Both the position numbers and the translations under genes were made by a program. The notes beneath the pieces were generated by a model. That model did not search any database, was not told the origin of the DNA, and saw nothing but the letters and a program-made list of their open reading frames with translations. Shown piece after piece: positions 13,715-21,905 of a DNA stretch of 64,000 nucleotides; positions within the stretch are counted from its first letter, which is position 1; every line of letters starts with the position of its first letter. Source of the DNA: CBDCDJ01 sp965215355 (GTDB lineage Bacteria > Deinococcota > Deinococci > Deinococcales > Trueperaceae); NCBI GenBank assembly GCA_965215355.1, contig CBDCDJ010000007.1, positions 1,984,001-2,048,000 of the forward strand. The letters are read 5' to 3'.

Positions 13715-16065
13715 TTGTCCCTGACAGCGTAGCCCTTCGCGGTCAGGGCGGTGATGACATTTGCCATATAAGCGTCGACTTCGGCGTCGGTCAGGGCGCG
13801 CTCCGGGTGCCGGAACTGTAGCCGCAGCGCGACGCTCTGCTTGTCCTCGGGCACGGGCGGTCCCCGGTACAGGTCGAAGGGGGCGACCGTCTCGAGCCGT
13901 TCGCCCGCCGCGGCGACGACACGGGCCTGAAGTTCGGCGTAGCTTGCTTCGCGCGGGGTGACGACCGCTAAGTCGCGCTCGGCGTGCGGTTGGCGCACGA
14001 CGTCGCGGAACTGCAGCTCGGCCCCGGCCAGGGGCAAGCCGAGTTCCGCCACGTAAACCTCGCCCAGGTCGTAGCGGGCGGCGACTTCGGGGTGCAGTCG
14101 GCCCACACTGCCGGCGCTCCGCCCGGCCCACAAAACCGTTGCCGAGACGCCCGGGTGCAGGTGCGGGTGCTCGGCGGGCTCGAGCGTGAGCGTCACTCCG
14201 AGCGTGGCCGCGAGCTTGTCCAGCAAACCCTTGACGGTGTAAAAGTCCGTCATTTGAGTCGGCAGCCAGCCGCCCCGCGCCCAGGGGCCGCGGACCAACA
14301 GGCCCAAGCGCTCCTGCTCGGTCTCCAAAAACACCCGCCCGATTTCGAACAGGGCGAGCGCTTCGGCTGCGCGATTCGTCACGGCGGCCCCGAGCAAACC
14401 GGGATAGAGCGCCGTGCGCAGCACGCTCCGCTCGACGCCCTGCGGGTTGACGAGGCGCACCTGCGCTGCGGGCGCGGCGGCGCGCGCGAGCTCGGCGTCG
14501 CCGCTGAACACGTAGCTCATCGTTTCTTGCAAACCCAAGCCGGCCAACAGGAGGCGCAGCTTGCGGGCGGTCGCGTCGGTCTCGGCGGGAACGAAGTGCA
14601 TGGCGGGAACCGACTCACCGATGTGCTCGTAACCGTACAGCCGCGCGACCTCCTCGACGAGGTCTTCTTCTATTGTTAGGTCGAAGCGCCAGCTCGGCGG
14701 GGTGACGCGCCAACTGTCCTCAGCCAGCACCTCGACCGCGCAACCGAGCGCTTCCAGAAAACGCTGCTGCTCGTCCAGGGAGACCTGTAAGGTCGTGAGA
14801 AACGCGACCCGCGAGGGACGGAACACGATCGGTGTGGGCTCGACCTCGTCACCGACGACCGTAATTCCGGGGTGCACCGTGCCCCCGCCGAGGTCGGCGA
14901 TGAGCCGCGCGGCTCGAGCCGAAGCTAAAGGCGGCAAGTTCGGGTCGACACCGCGCTCGAAACGGGTGTGAGCGTCGGTTGAGAGGCCGTGACGCTTCGC
15001 CGTTTTGCGCAACCCGACGGGTTCGAAGTGGGCGGCTTCCAAGGCCACGTTCTTCGTCGCCTTGTTGACGCTGTCGTGCAGCCCGCCCATCACCCCGGCC
15101 AGACCGACGGCTTTCGTAGCGCCCGCCGACGTCGCGCCGTCCGGGGTGGCGATGACGAGGTCGGCTTCGCTCAGGGTGACGGTTTCTTCGTTCAGAAGCT
15201 CGAGCCTCTCCCCCGCGTGAGCCCGCCGCACCACAATCGTGTTCTCAAGTAAATTGTCGAGGTCGTAAGCGTGGGAAGGCTGACCCAGCTCGAAAGTAAC
15301 AAGGTTGGTCACATCTACGACGTTGTTGCGCGGGCGCAAGCCGAGCGCGGCCAAACGGCGCTGCAGCCAAACCGGGCTCGGCGCGACCGTCACCCCGTCG
15401 ATGCGCTGCAGGGTGAAGCGGGGACACGCCGCGGGGTCGTCCACCTCGACCGTGAGGCCGTCGTCTACCTTCGGAGAAGAAAGCGTGAGGTCGGCAGCCG
15501 GGTGGGTGTACGGCACGCCGAGCTTGGCGGCCAAGTCCCGCGCCACGCCCAACACGCTGAAAGCGTCGGCGCGGTTGGGGGTGATTTCCAGCTCGAGCAC
15601 CGTCTCCGCCGGCCACAGCTCCCTGAGTTCAGCCCCGACGGAAGCGTCCTCACCTAAAACGATGATGCCGCCCGCATAGTCGTACAAGCCTAACTCTTTA
15701 GGACTGCACAGCATTCCCTCACTCTTGACGCCCACTATCTCGCGCGTTTTGACCGTCAGGTCCACGGCGGGAAGGTGAGTTCCTAGCCGGGCGCAGGCGG
15801 TGAGCATTCCCGCACGCACGTTCGGTGCGCCGCAGACGACGGTGTGTGCTCCCGAACCGTCGTCCACCTGGCACACCGCGAGGTGGTCTGAGCCGTCAAG
15901 CAGCGTCACCGCCTCGACACGCGCCACAACCACGCCCGCGGGCGGCGCGGGCAGTGTGAACACCCGCTCCACCCCGAGGCCGAGCTGCGGCAACAAGTCG
16001 GCGACCTCTTCCAATGCCGGCAGCTCGAGAATGAACTCTTGAAGCCAGGTATAGGGAACATTCAT
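13711..16065 (-). CDS. pheT: Phenylalanine-tRNA ligase beta subunit
   Basis: 784 residues beginning MNVPYTWLQEFI, the standard bacterial PheT start. Domains in order: tRNA-binding EMAP-like domain (about 40-150, VVARVEAVTLLDGSDHLAVCQV), B3/B4 editing domain (about 200-390, RFTLQRIDGVTVAPSPVWLQ), B5 domain (about 400-475), the core (VYLYG-type EEVARLYGYEHIGE) and the C-terminal FDX-ACB anticodon-binding domain (about 690-784, RQPHAERDLAVVTPREASY). With PheS it forms the (alpha-beta)2 enzyme that charges tRNA-Phe. A 91-base gap from pheS holds purine-rich and TC-rich simple sequence, an unusual interruption of this gene pair. Confidence 0.95.
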   Translation of the reverse strand: MNVPYTWLQEFILELPALEEVADLLPQLGLGVERVFTLPAPPAGVVVARVEAVTLLDGSDHLAVCQVDDGSGAHTVVCGAPNVRAGMLTACARLGTHLPAVDLTVKTREIVGVKSEGMLCSPKELGLYDYAGGIIVLGEDASVGAELRELWPAETVLELEITPNRADAFSVLGVARDLAAKLGVPYTHPAADLTLSSPKVDDGLTVEVDDPAACPRFTLQRIDGVTVAPSPVWLQRRLAALGLRPRNNVVDVTNLVTFELGQPSHAYDLDNLLENTIVVRRAHAGERLELLNEETVTLSEADLVIATPDGATSAGATKAVGLAGVMGGLHDSVNKATKNVALEAAHFEPVGLRKTAKRHGLSTDAHTRFERGVDPNLPPLASARAARLIADLGGGTVHPGITVVGDEVEPTPIVFRPSRVAFLTTLQVSLDEQQRFLEALGCAVEVLAEDSWRVTPPSWRFDLTIEEDLVEEVARLYGYEHIGESVPAMHFVPAETDATARKLRLLLAGLGLQETMSYVFSGDAELARAAAPAAQVRLVNPQGVERSVLRTALYPGLLGAAVTNRAAEALALFEIGRVFLETEQERLGLLVRGPWARGGWLPTQMTDFYTVKGLLDKLAATLGVTLTLEPAEHPHLHPGVSATVLWAGRSAGSVGRLHPEVAARYDLGEVYVAELGLPLAGAELQFRDVVRQPHAERDLAVVTPREASYAELQARVVAAAGERLETVAPFDLYRGPPVPEDKQSVALRLQFRHPERALTDAEVDAYMANVITALTAKGYAVRDK

Positions 16066-16156
16066 GACAAGCCTCCTGCGAAGAGGAAAAAGGAAAAAGG
16101 AAAAAGAGAAAAGGTCAACTTCTCACTTCTCAGTTCTTGCTTTTTACTCCTGCCTT

Positions 16157-17176
16157 TCACAACGCCCCCCGAAACTGCTCCAAAACTCGCAAATCGCTCT
16201 GGTAGAAGTAACGCACGTCGGGAATGCCGTAGCTCACCATCGCCAGGCGTTCGACGCCGAAACCGAAGGCGAAGCCGGTCACTTTGTCCGGGTCGTAGCC
16301 GACGGCCTTGAAGACGTTCGGGTGGACCATGCCGCAGCCGCCGAGTTCCAACCACTCTTCCTTGCCGGTTTTTGGGTTCGTCCACCAGACGGCAAACTCC
16401 GCCCCCGGCTCGACGAAGGGGAAAAAGGAGGGCTGCAGCCTGGTACGGGTGCCCTGGCCGAAAAGCGCCGTCGCCATCTCTTGAATCGCGCCTTTGAGGT
16501 CCGCCATCGTGATGTGGGTGTCGACGACCAGAGCTTCCAGCTGGTGAAACTGCGCCTCGTGGGTGACGTCCACCGCCTCGTTGCGGAAGGTTTTGCCGGG
16601 CACCACGATTTTAAAGGGCGGCGTGTGCGCTTCCATGTAACGCACCTGCATGGGTGAGGTGTGGGTGCGGAGGAGTCGGCCGTCAACGGTCCAAAAGGTG
16701 TCCTGCAGGTCGCGCGCGGGGTGCCAGTCGGGGGTGTTGAGCGCGTCGAAGTTGTGGAACTCGTCTTCTAATTCGGGGCCGACCACCACGTCGTAACCCA
16801 TGCTGCGGAACACGTCGGTGAGGCGGTTGATAATTTGCGTGAGGAGGTGCAAGCCGCCCACCGAAAATTGAACGCCGGGCAGGGTCACGTCGACGCGCTC
16901 GCTGCGCAGTTGCTCGTCCAAAGCCATGCGCTCGAGCACACTTTTACGCGCCCCTACAGCTTCTTCCAAAGCTGCCTTGACGCTGTTGATGTCCGCGCCG
17001 ACCCGCCGCCGCTCTTCAGGAGCCAGGGCGCCCAAGCCTTTGAGCTGCTGCGTCACCGCGCCCTTTTTGCCCAAATACTTGACCCGCACGTTTTGCAGGG
17101 TTGACAGGTCCGGGGCGGCGTCGATCTCGAGCACGGCTTGCCGTCGGAGTTCGTTCGGTTGCACTGAGTGCTGCAT
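16157..17176 (-). CDS. pheS: Phenylalanine-tRNA ligase alpha subunit
   Basis: 339 residues. The start at 17176 (MQHSVQPNELRRQAVLEI) is chosen over upstream ATGs because GGAAGG sits six bases before it. An N-terminal coiled coil (about 1-90) is followed by the class II catalytic core: motif 2 region HTSPMQVRYMEAHTPPFKIV with FRNEAVDVTHEAQFHQLE (about 190-220), and the C-terminal motif 3 GFGVERLAMVSYGIPDVRYF. It binds Phe and ATP in the PheST complex. Upstream lie a strong promoter (17294-17322) and a terminator-like hairpin ending 15 bases before the start, so attenuation is likely. The C-terminal residues read SDLRVLEQFRGAL, as is normal. Confidence 0.95.
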   Translation of the reverse strand: MQHSVQPNELRRQAVLEIDAAPDLSTLQNVRVKYLGKKGAVTQQLKGLGALAPEERRRVGADINSVKAALEEAVGARKSVLERMALDEQLRSERVDVTLPGVQFSVGGLHLLTQIINRLTDVFRSMGYDVVVGPELEDEFHNFDALNTPDWHPARDLQDTFWTVDGRLLRTHTSPMQVRYMEAHTPPFKIVVPGKTFRNEAVDVTHEAQFHQLEALVVDTHITMADLKGAIQEMATALFGQGTRTRLQPSFFPFVEPGAEFAVWWTNPKTGKEEWLELGGCGMVHPNVFKAVGYDPDKVTGFAFGFGVERLAMVSYGIPDVRYFYQSDLRVLEQFRGAL

Positions 17177-17190
17177 CGGCATCCTTCCAT

Positions 17191-17220
17191 AAAAAAACAC
17201 CGCCCGCAAAGGGGCAGCGT
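17191..17220 (-). terminator. Terminator-like hairpin in the pheS leader (candidate attenuator)
   Basis: On the minus strand ACGCTGCCC (17220-17212) pairs with GGGCGGTGT (two wobbles) and is followed by seven T residues, ending 15 bases before the pheS start. A competing inverted repeat (GCGTGAGTTG..CAACTCGCG) lies just upstream, at about 17227-17252. Confidence 0.55.
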
Positions 17221-17293
17221 CGAAATACGCGAGTTGGGGTCAACTCACGCTCAGAGGGTAAACGGCGAAGCTATAAGGCTTCTCACAAGCGTG

Positions 17294-17322
17294 AGTTTAG
17301 CCCAGGTGTCAAGGACTGTCAA
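17294..17322 (-). promoter_or_regulatory. pheS promoter
   Basis: TTGACA (17322-17317), a 17-base spacer and TAAACT (17299-17294) match the consensus well. Transcription would start near 17287, leaving a leader of about 110 bases. Confidence 0.65.
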
Positions 17323-17540
17323 CTGGACCGGGAGCGCGAGGTCTATGGACAAGCTGACGAGGTCCACATACAACAACGTAACTCGCGCTGCGCCACAACA
17401 GCTACGTCATCAATTGAGGATTCTCGCCCGCACCACACCCGCGTCAGCCAACCCTCTGTGACACTCGTCCGCCTGTGTCGTTTCGCACCCCCTATACTGT
17501 TTACTCTTGAGAGTACACAGACTATCCTGGAGGTAACTTA

Positions 17541-17777
17541 GTGTTCGGAGGCAGCGTCAGTATGGAAAAGTGGGTCGTGAGCATCAACGAGACACAGTTG
17601 GCGTCTTTGAGCGAGGAGCAGCGGAACCTGGGCACGGTGTTGCAAGGGCCTGAGGGCGAGCATTTTCTGGTGTTTCGGGACGGCTTCGTCGCGCTGAAGA
17701 TGGCGGCGCAACTCGGCGCGACCTGCAAACCGGAGCGGGCGGTGGGCTCGAGCGCCCACCGCCACCCAGCCAACTGA
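17541..17777 (+). CDS. Small protein of unknown function
   Basis: 78 residues, GTG start at 17541 with GGAGG seven bases upstream. A -10 hexamer TATACT is at 17492-17497, giving a convincing small transcription unit. The sequence MFGGSVSMEKWVVSINETQL and QRNLGTVLQGPEGEHFLVFR suggests a compact alpha/beta fold with alternating charged and hydrophobic residues. No signal peptide, membrane helix or cysteine pair is seen (one Cys). I do not recognise a family. It is divergent from pheS and followed by the IS200-type element. Codon use is like that of the neighbouring core genes, so it is probably a resident gene. Confidence 0.55.
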   Translation: MFGGSVSMEKWVVSINETQLASLSEEQRNLGTVLQGPEGEHFLVFRDGFVALKMAAQLGATCKPERAVGSSAHRHPAN

Positions 17778-17888
17778 TTTACGCCGCGAGAGCGGTAGTA
17801 GAGTCCGACTCAAACGCCGAGCAACGAATCTTTAGGTTTTACTCGTTGCTTAGCAGGTTAGCCGGTTGAGAAAAATACTAAACGACCT

Positions 17889-17904
17889 ACCGGCTGAAGC
17901 CGGT
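17889..17904. repeat. Subterminal hairpin of the IS200/IS605 element (tnpA 3' side)
   Basis: ACCGGCTGAAGCCGGT is a perfect palindrome just downstream of the transposase stop, followed by GGGTTGG. Such hairpins are the end-recognition structures of IS200/IS605 elements. Confidence 0.55.
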
Positions 17905-17939
17905 GGGTTGGTTTCGGCACTGAAAGTGACCTCTCAGGC

Positions 17940-18383
17940 TCAAGCCTGTTCGTCTTCATCAATGCTAAAGCTTTCCTCGATAGGTTCCTTATCATGTTGC
18001 TCGATATACGCTCTTATCTGTTCTTTACTGATGGTCCCTACGCTTGCACAAAAGTACCCCCGCGCCCAGATGTGCCGTCCCCAGTAACGCTTCTTCAGGT
18101 GCGGAAACTCTTGTTGCAGCAGCCGTGAGCTTCTTCCTTTCAGATACTGCATAACTCGTGACGGGCTCAGCTTCGGTGGGCATGACAGCAAAACGTGTAC
18201 ATGGTCTTTGCTCACGTGCCCTTTGATTATCTTTATCTCTCGGCTCAGGCACGTTTGTCTTATCAACTCTCTCGTTCGTTCGGCTACCTCTCCTTTCAGC
18301 ACTTGATACCTGTATTTCGTTACCCACACAAAGTGATACTCGATGTCATACAGCGTATGCGCTCCGCGTCGATACTCCGCCAT
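17940..18383 (-). CDS. tnpA: IS200/IS605 family transposase (HUH, Y1)
   Basis: 147 residues, complete. The start MAEYRRGAHTLYDIEYHFVW with VTKYRYQVL is the normal TnpA opening. The metal-binding HUH motif is HVHVLLS (about residues 62-68), and the catalytic tyrosine lies in QIRAYIEQHD (about 127). These enzymes cut single-stranded DNA through a 5' phosphotyrosine bond and insert next to short target tetra- or pentanucleotides without duplication. No tnpB accompanies it, so this is the IS200-like form. Hairpins at 17889-17904 and 18414-18430 mark the approximate ends. All key residues are present, so the element may be active. Confidence 0.93.
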   Translation of the reverse strand: MAEYRRGAHTLYDIEYHFVWVTKYRYQVLKGEVAERTRELIRQTCLSREIKIIKGHVSKDHVHVLLSCPPKLSPSRVMQYLKGRSSRLLQQEFPHLKKRYWGRHIWARGYFCASVGTISKEQIRAYIEQHDKEPIEESFSIDEDEQA

Positions 18384-18413
18384 TGCATTATCCTAGCAAC
18401 CCCGCTGAAGCTG

Positions 18414-18430
18414 TTCCGCCTAAAGGCGAA
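18414..18430. repeat. Subterminal hairpin of the IS200/IS605 element (tnpA 5' side)
   Basis: TTCCGCCTAAAGGCGAA forms a short stem with one bulged base, located 30 bases upstream of the transposase start on its minus-strand transcript. Confidence 0.4.
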
Positions 18431-18448
18431 GGATTCAACCGGGCGTTT

Positions 18449-18511
18449 GGACATTGAAGAGCGGTTGCTACTGGTCTTACGGTTGCTCAGTTGCTAGCGC
18501 AAGAAGTTTAA
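18449..18511. repeat. Dispersed intergenic repeat, related to the element at 33056
   Basis: TTGAAGAGCGGTTGCTACTG and the following GTCTTACGGTTGCTCAGTTG match, inverted, the sequence inside 33070-33120 with about five of six bases identical. This copy lacks clear terminal repeats and sits just outside the IS200-type element. Confidence 0.5.
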
Positions 18512-18531
18512 TCAACTGATTCCTGAACCGT

Positions 18532-19113
18532 TCAAGCGTCGGCGTCGAACACGTCACAAAACCACGCGCCCGCTTGGGGCACGGTGTCGTGGATGAGGCT
18601 GCCCTGACCCCTTAAGCGCACCTCGCCCCAGGCTTCGGCCTCGCTTTGGGTGGCGAACGGGCCGACGAGCCGGTTCGCCTCGCCCGACCACGCGGCGGGG
18701 CTTAAGGGCAGGGCGAGTTGCCGGTGCTCGCCCTGCCGGTCGGTGACGACGCGGTAGTAAACGTGCTTTTTAGCGTGCACCTCCAGCGCCGCCAACCGCC
18801 CCAGGGCGTCGTCGAAACGCTTCGTTTCGGCAGGCGTCAGCGGGGGGAAGACCAACAAGGTCGTCGCAGCGTCGCCCGGCACCTCAAACAAATCGTAGTG
18901 GCGAAAGGCGGCGAAAAACACGGCGCTCGCCGCCGTTTGTAAGTCGGGCACGACTTGCAACAGGGGTGCGGCGTTCAGCATCTTGTAGCGCTGCGGGTCG
19001 CTGCGTTTCAGGTCGTCGAAATCCAAGCCTGCCGCCTCGGCGCGTTGCCGCGCGGCCTCGGTGGGAATGTGGTGCTCGAGCACGCTGTTCGTCACACTAC
19101 TCGTCAGGTCCAT
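18532..19113 (-). CDS. Conserved-looking protein of unknown function
   Basis: 193 residues, ATG at 19113. TAAACT lies at 19121-19126, seven bases before the start, and there is no Shine-Dalgarno sequence, so the mRNA is probably leaderless. The protein is soluble, without signal peptide or membrane helix. Features: an N-terminal charged helix (TEAARQRAEAAGLDFDDLKR), a middle Phe/Val-rich segment (AASAVFFAAFRHYDLFEVPG), and a C-terminal alpha/beta region with HDTVPQAGAWFCDVFDADA. No catalytic motif is recognised. It is divergent from the DUF4384/PEGA gene. Composition matches the core genome, so it is likely resident. Confidence 0.6.
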   Translation of the reverse strand: MDLTSSVTNSVLEHHIPTEAARQRAEAAGLDFDDLKRSDPQRYKMLNAAPLLQVVPDLQTAASAVFFAAFRHYDLFEVPGDAATTLLVFPPLTPAETKRFDDALGRLAALEVHAKKHVYYRVVTDRQGEHRQLALPLSPAAWSGEANRLVGPFATQSEAEAWGEVRLRGQGSLIHDTVPQAGAWFCDVFDADA

Positions 19114-19238
19114 AGCGTCCAGTTTAGCGCGTTCATGACGAGTCTTCTAACGCGGGGGTCCGTGAACCGGGTGTTAAGACTTCTTATCGTCCCCAACTTC
19201 ACAAGGTGCTAAGGTCGGTGGGTGAAAAGGAGGTCGGC

Positions 19239-20426
19239 ATGAACCGTGCGACTTTGAAACTCCGTTCGACCCAGCTACTGACGAAAACACTGCTCTTCGG
19301 CTTGTTGGCTCTCGTAACCGCTCAAGCTCAGGACAGTGTCGTCATCAGCCCGCAGTCTATTGTGGTCAACCCCAAACCCGCGTTCGGCGTGGAGGTGTCA
19401 GTCGACAAAGACGCCAGCGGCGAGGGCACGCCGAGTTACCAAATCGGCGAAACCGTCACCATCAGCGTCAAAGTGGCCGAGTCCGCTTACGTGTACCTGT
19501 TCAACGTGCGCTCGAACGGTGAGATTCAGCAGATTTTGCCCAACAACTACGACGAGGCCGGTAAAAACAACCGTGTCCAGGCGGGCCAGACCAAGGTTTT
19601 CCCCGCGCCGGACGCGCCCTACACGTTTTCTATAGAGGGACCGCGGGGTCTTGACAAGGTCATCGCGGTCGCCAGCAAGGACCCGCTCGACACCTCGACC
19701 CTCGCCGACTTCGGCCAGGACCCCAACTTCGCCTCGAGCAACCAGAGCGAACAGAGTTTCGCGCAGAGTTTGAGCATCGTCGTCACGCCCAAACCGCAAA
19801 ACAGCTGGGTCACGGACACCGCGCTGCTCTACGTGGGTTCGGCCCCGGAAACGCCCGTGTACGGCACGCTCAACATCACCTCGAACCCGTCCGGCGCTGA
19901 AGCCTACGTGGACGGGCAGTTCGTCGGCACCACGCCGGTTCGTTTCGGCACGCGCGCCGGGCCGCACACGGTGCGGTTGGAGAAGTCCGGCTACGCGCCC
20001 TACAGCACCGACGTGACCTTAGAGGGGGGTCAGTCGCTGCCGGTCGACCTGAGCTTAGGTGGGAATACCCCCCAACCTCAGTCGGTTGCCGTCACGCCTG
20101 CGCCGCAAGCTCAGCCGGTGACGGTCACGACCGGAACCCTCAGCGACCGGCTCGGGCTCAACCTCTACCCGGGGGCCAGCCTGAGCAAGCTCGAGCAGGG
20201 CGGCGGCAAGCTCAAAGCCCAGTTCGACAGCGGCGCTTCACTCCAACAGGTCTACGACGACCTGCACCGCCAACTCTCAGAAAACGGCTGGCAGCGCACC
20301 CTGCTCCAAACCAAAGACGCGGCGACCAAGCTAGAGGCCGACTACGCCCGCGACGGGCAGGGGTTGGACCTCAAACTCGACCAGGAAGGCAAAAGCGGCA
20401 AGTACAAGCTCGAGCTGAAGTTCTGA
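19239..20426 (+). CDS. Secreted DUF4384 and PEGA domain protein
   Basis: 395 residues. The ATG at 19239 follows AAGGAGG and opens a signal peptide of about 31 residues ending AQA. Residues 45-180 match DUF4384 (YQIGETVTISVKVAESAYVY followed by LFNVRSNGEIQQILPN). Residues 215-285 form a PEGA domain (LNITSNPSGAEAYVDGQFVG, TTPVRFGTRAGPHTVRLEKS, GYAPYSTDV). A Gln/Pro-rich linker and a C-terminal domain of about 90 residues (GLNLYPGASLSKLEQGGGKL) follow. Such proteins are exported and often bound to surface layers or sugar polymers; in Deinococcus, DUF4384/PEGA proteins occur with envelope functions. A cell-surface structural role is inference. The gene stands alone. Confidence 0.75.
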   Translation: MNRATLKLRSTQLLTKTLLFGLLALVTAQAQDSVVISPQSIVVNPKPAFGVEVSVDKDASGEGTPSYQIGETVTISVKVAESAYVYLFNVRSNGEIQQILPNNYDEAGKNNRVQAGQTKVFPAPDAPYTFSIEGPRGLDKVIAVASKDPLDTSTLADFGQDPNFASSNQSEQSFAQSLSIVVTPKPQNSWVTDTALLYVGSAPETPVYGTLNITSNPSGAEAYVDGQFVGTTPVRFGTRAGPHTVRLEKSGYAPYSTDVTLEGGQSLPVDLSLGGNTPQPQSVAVTPAPQAQPVTVTTGTLSDRLGLNLYPGASLSKLEQGGGKLKAQFDSGASLQQVYDDLHRQLSENGWQRTLLQTKDAATKLEADYARDGQGLDLKLDQEGKSGKYKLELKF

Positions 20427-20503
20427 TACCTCGTCTTAGCGCGCAGGTGTAGCAGAATTCGCCGAACCCTCAGTTTTTGCCTGGCAGTCAGGGTTGGGGC
20501 AGT

Positions 20504-21658
20504 TTAGGCCGGTACCAGCACCTCATCGAACACCGTTTTCAGGTGAGGCTTGTTCAAAATCTCGCCGAGAGCGCTCATCAGTCGGGCGTAGTGCTCGAGC
20601 CGGGCGTTTTCGCCCATCAGTCCCAAACGCCAGATTTTGCCCGCCGTCGCGCCCAGGCCGCCGGTCACGCTGATGAAGTAGTCTTCGCGCAGTCGGCGGC
20701 GCACGCTAGCGTCGTCCAGACCTTCGGGCAGTCTCACGGCCAGCACGGTCGGCAAGCGGTAAGCCTCGGGGATAAAGGCGCTGAAGCCCGCAGTCTCGAG
20801 GGCGGCCAGCGCCGCTCGACCTACCTCCGCGACGCGCCGCGCGCGGTTGTCCAGCCCCTCGTCCAGTGCCGCCGCAATCGCCTCGCCCGTGGCCCAGTGG
20901 AGTTGCACCGGCACCGTGTGGTGGTACTTGCGGCCCTTTTCGCCCACCGCCCAATAGTGCTCCATGCCGAGGGCGTCGTTGTACCAAGTTGTCACGGGCG
21001 TTTTACGCTCCCGAATCGCGGCCATCGCCCGCGCGCTGAAGGCGACCGGGGCCAGGCCGGGCGGGGCGGACAGGCACTTTTGCGAACCCGTGTAAGCGTA
21101 ATCGACGCCCCAGGCCGCCATCTCGAACGGCAACATGCCGACCGTCGTCACCGCGTCCACGGTGTAGAGCGCGCCTGTTTCGGCGGCGACCTCGCCTATC
21201 GCTCGAACCGGGTTGAGGACGCCCGTGCTCGTCTCGCCGTGGACGGCGGCGATGAGTTTGGGCCTGACTTGGTGCGCGGCCTGGCGCACCACTTCAACAT
21301 CTACAGGCGAGGAGGCGGGAAAGCGCACCTGGGTCACGTTCGCCCCGAGCCGCGTCGCCATCTCGACCATGCGCTCGCCGAACACGCCGTTGCTGACGAC
21401 GAGGGCGCGGTCGTTTGCCTCGAGCAAATTCGCAAAGCCCGCCTCCATCCCCAGCGAACCCGTACCTGACAGCAAACTCGTGAACGCATCCGGCTCAGTC
21501 CTGTAAAGAAGGTGAAGGTCGGCGACGACCCGGTCGTTGTAGGCGAACACGTCCGCGTCCATGTGGCCGCGCATCGGCCAGTGCAGCGCGGCCAGGGCTC
21601 GAGGGTGAATCGGCGTGGGGCCGGGGGTCAGCAGCAACACTTCTTTTGTCAAGTCCAT
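20504..21658 (-). CDS. Class V aminotransferase (alanine-glyoxylate / serine-pyruvate type)
   Basis: 384 residues. The ATG at 21658 is preferred over one six bases upstream because AAGGA is correctly spaced. It opens MDLTKEVLLLTPGPTPIHPR, typical of the subgroup. The PLP lysine lies in TGSQKCLSAPPGLA (about residue 190), with the Asp that binds the pyridine nitrogen in YTVDAVTTVG (about 165) and a C-terminal RLGLMGENA arginine that holds the substrate carboxylate. Likely reactions are transamination of alanine or serine with glyoxylate or pyruvate; hydrogenase-associated or phosphonate aminotransferases are close relatives. No pathway neighbours are present to decide the substrate. It is convergent with the DUF4384/PEGA gene. 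Confidence 0.88.
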   Translation of the reverse strand: MDLTKEVLLLTPGPTPIHPRALAALHWPMRGHMDADVFAYNDRVVADLHLLYRTEPDAFTSLLSGTGSLGMEAGFANLLEANDRALVVSNGVFGERMVEMATRLGANVTQVRFPASSPVDVEVVRQAAHQVRPKLIAAVHGETSTGVLNPVRAIGEVAAETGALYTVDAVTTVGMLPFEMAAWGVDYAYTGSQKCLSAPPGLAPVAFSARAMAAIRERKTPVTTWYNDALGMEHYWAVGEKGRKYHHTVPVQLHWATGEAIAAALDEGLDNRARRVAEVGRAALAALETAGFSAFIPEAYRLPTVLAVRLPEGLDDASVRRRLREDYFISVTGGLGATAGKIWRLGLMGENARLEHYARLMSALGEILNKPHLKTVFDEVLVPA

Positions 21659-21860
21659 AAACATCCTTGTCTGTAGCGTTCAGCTCTCAACACCAAAGAA
21701 AAACGACCACACCTGACAGGCGGGTCATCGGGGATGCGACGCGTATCAAAAACGGGTCGCAGTCAAAAAGCTCGCGGCGCTAAACTCATACTGGTGAGTA
21801 GTTTACACAAGATAGTGCCCGTTGTAAAGTTCAAAACTTCATTAAAAAGTCTCGAGGAGC

Positions 21861-21894
21861 AAAAAGGAGGTGCGGCTCTCTCGGAGCCGCACCT
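21861..21894 (-). terminator. Rho-independent terminator after secDF
   Basis: On the minus strand an 11-bp perfect GC-rich stem (21894-21868, AGGTGCGGCTC and complement) is followed by CC and five T residues, 12 bases past the secDF stop. Confidence 0.85.
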
Positions 21895-21905
21895 CTTAGC
21901 AAGCT

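Noticed and set aside
17177..17300. T-box riboswitch before pheS
   Set aside because: No T-box sequence (GGTGGNACCGCG-like) is found in this leader; only a terminator and a competing repeat are visible.
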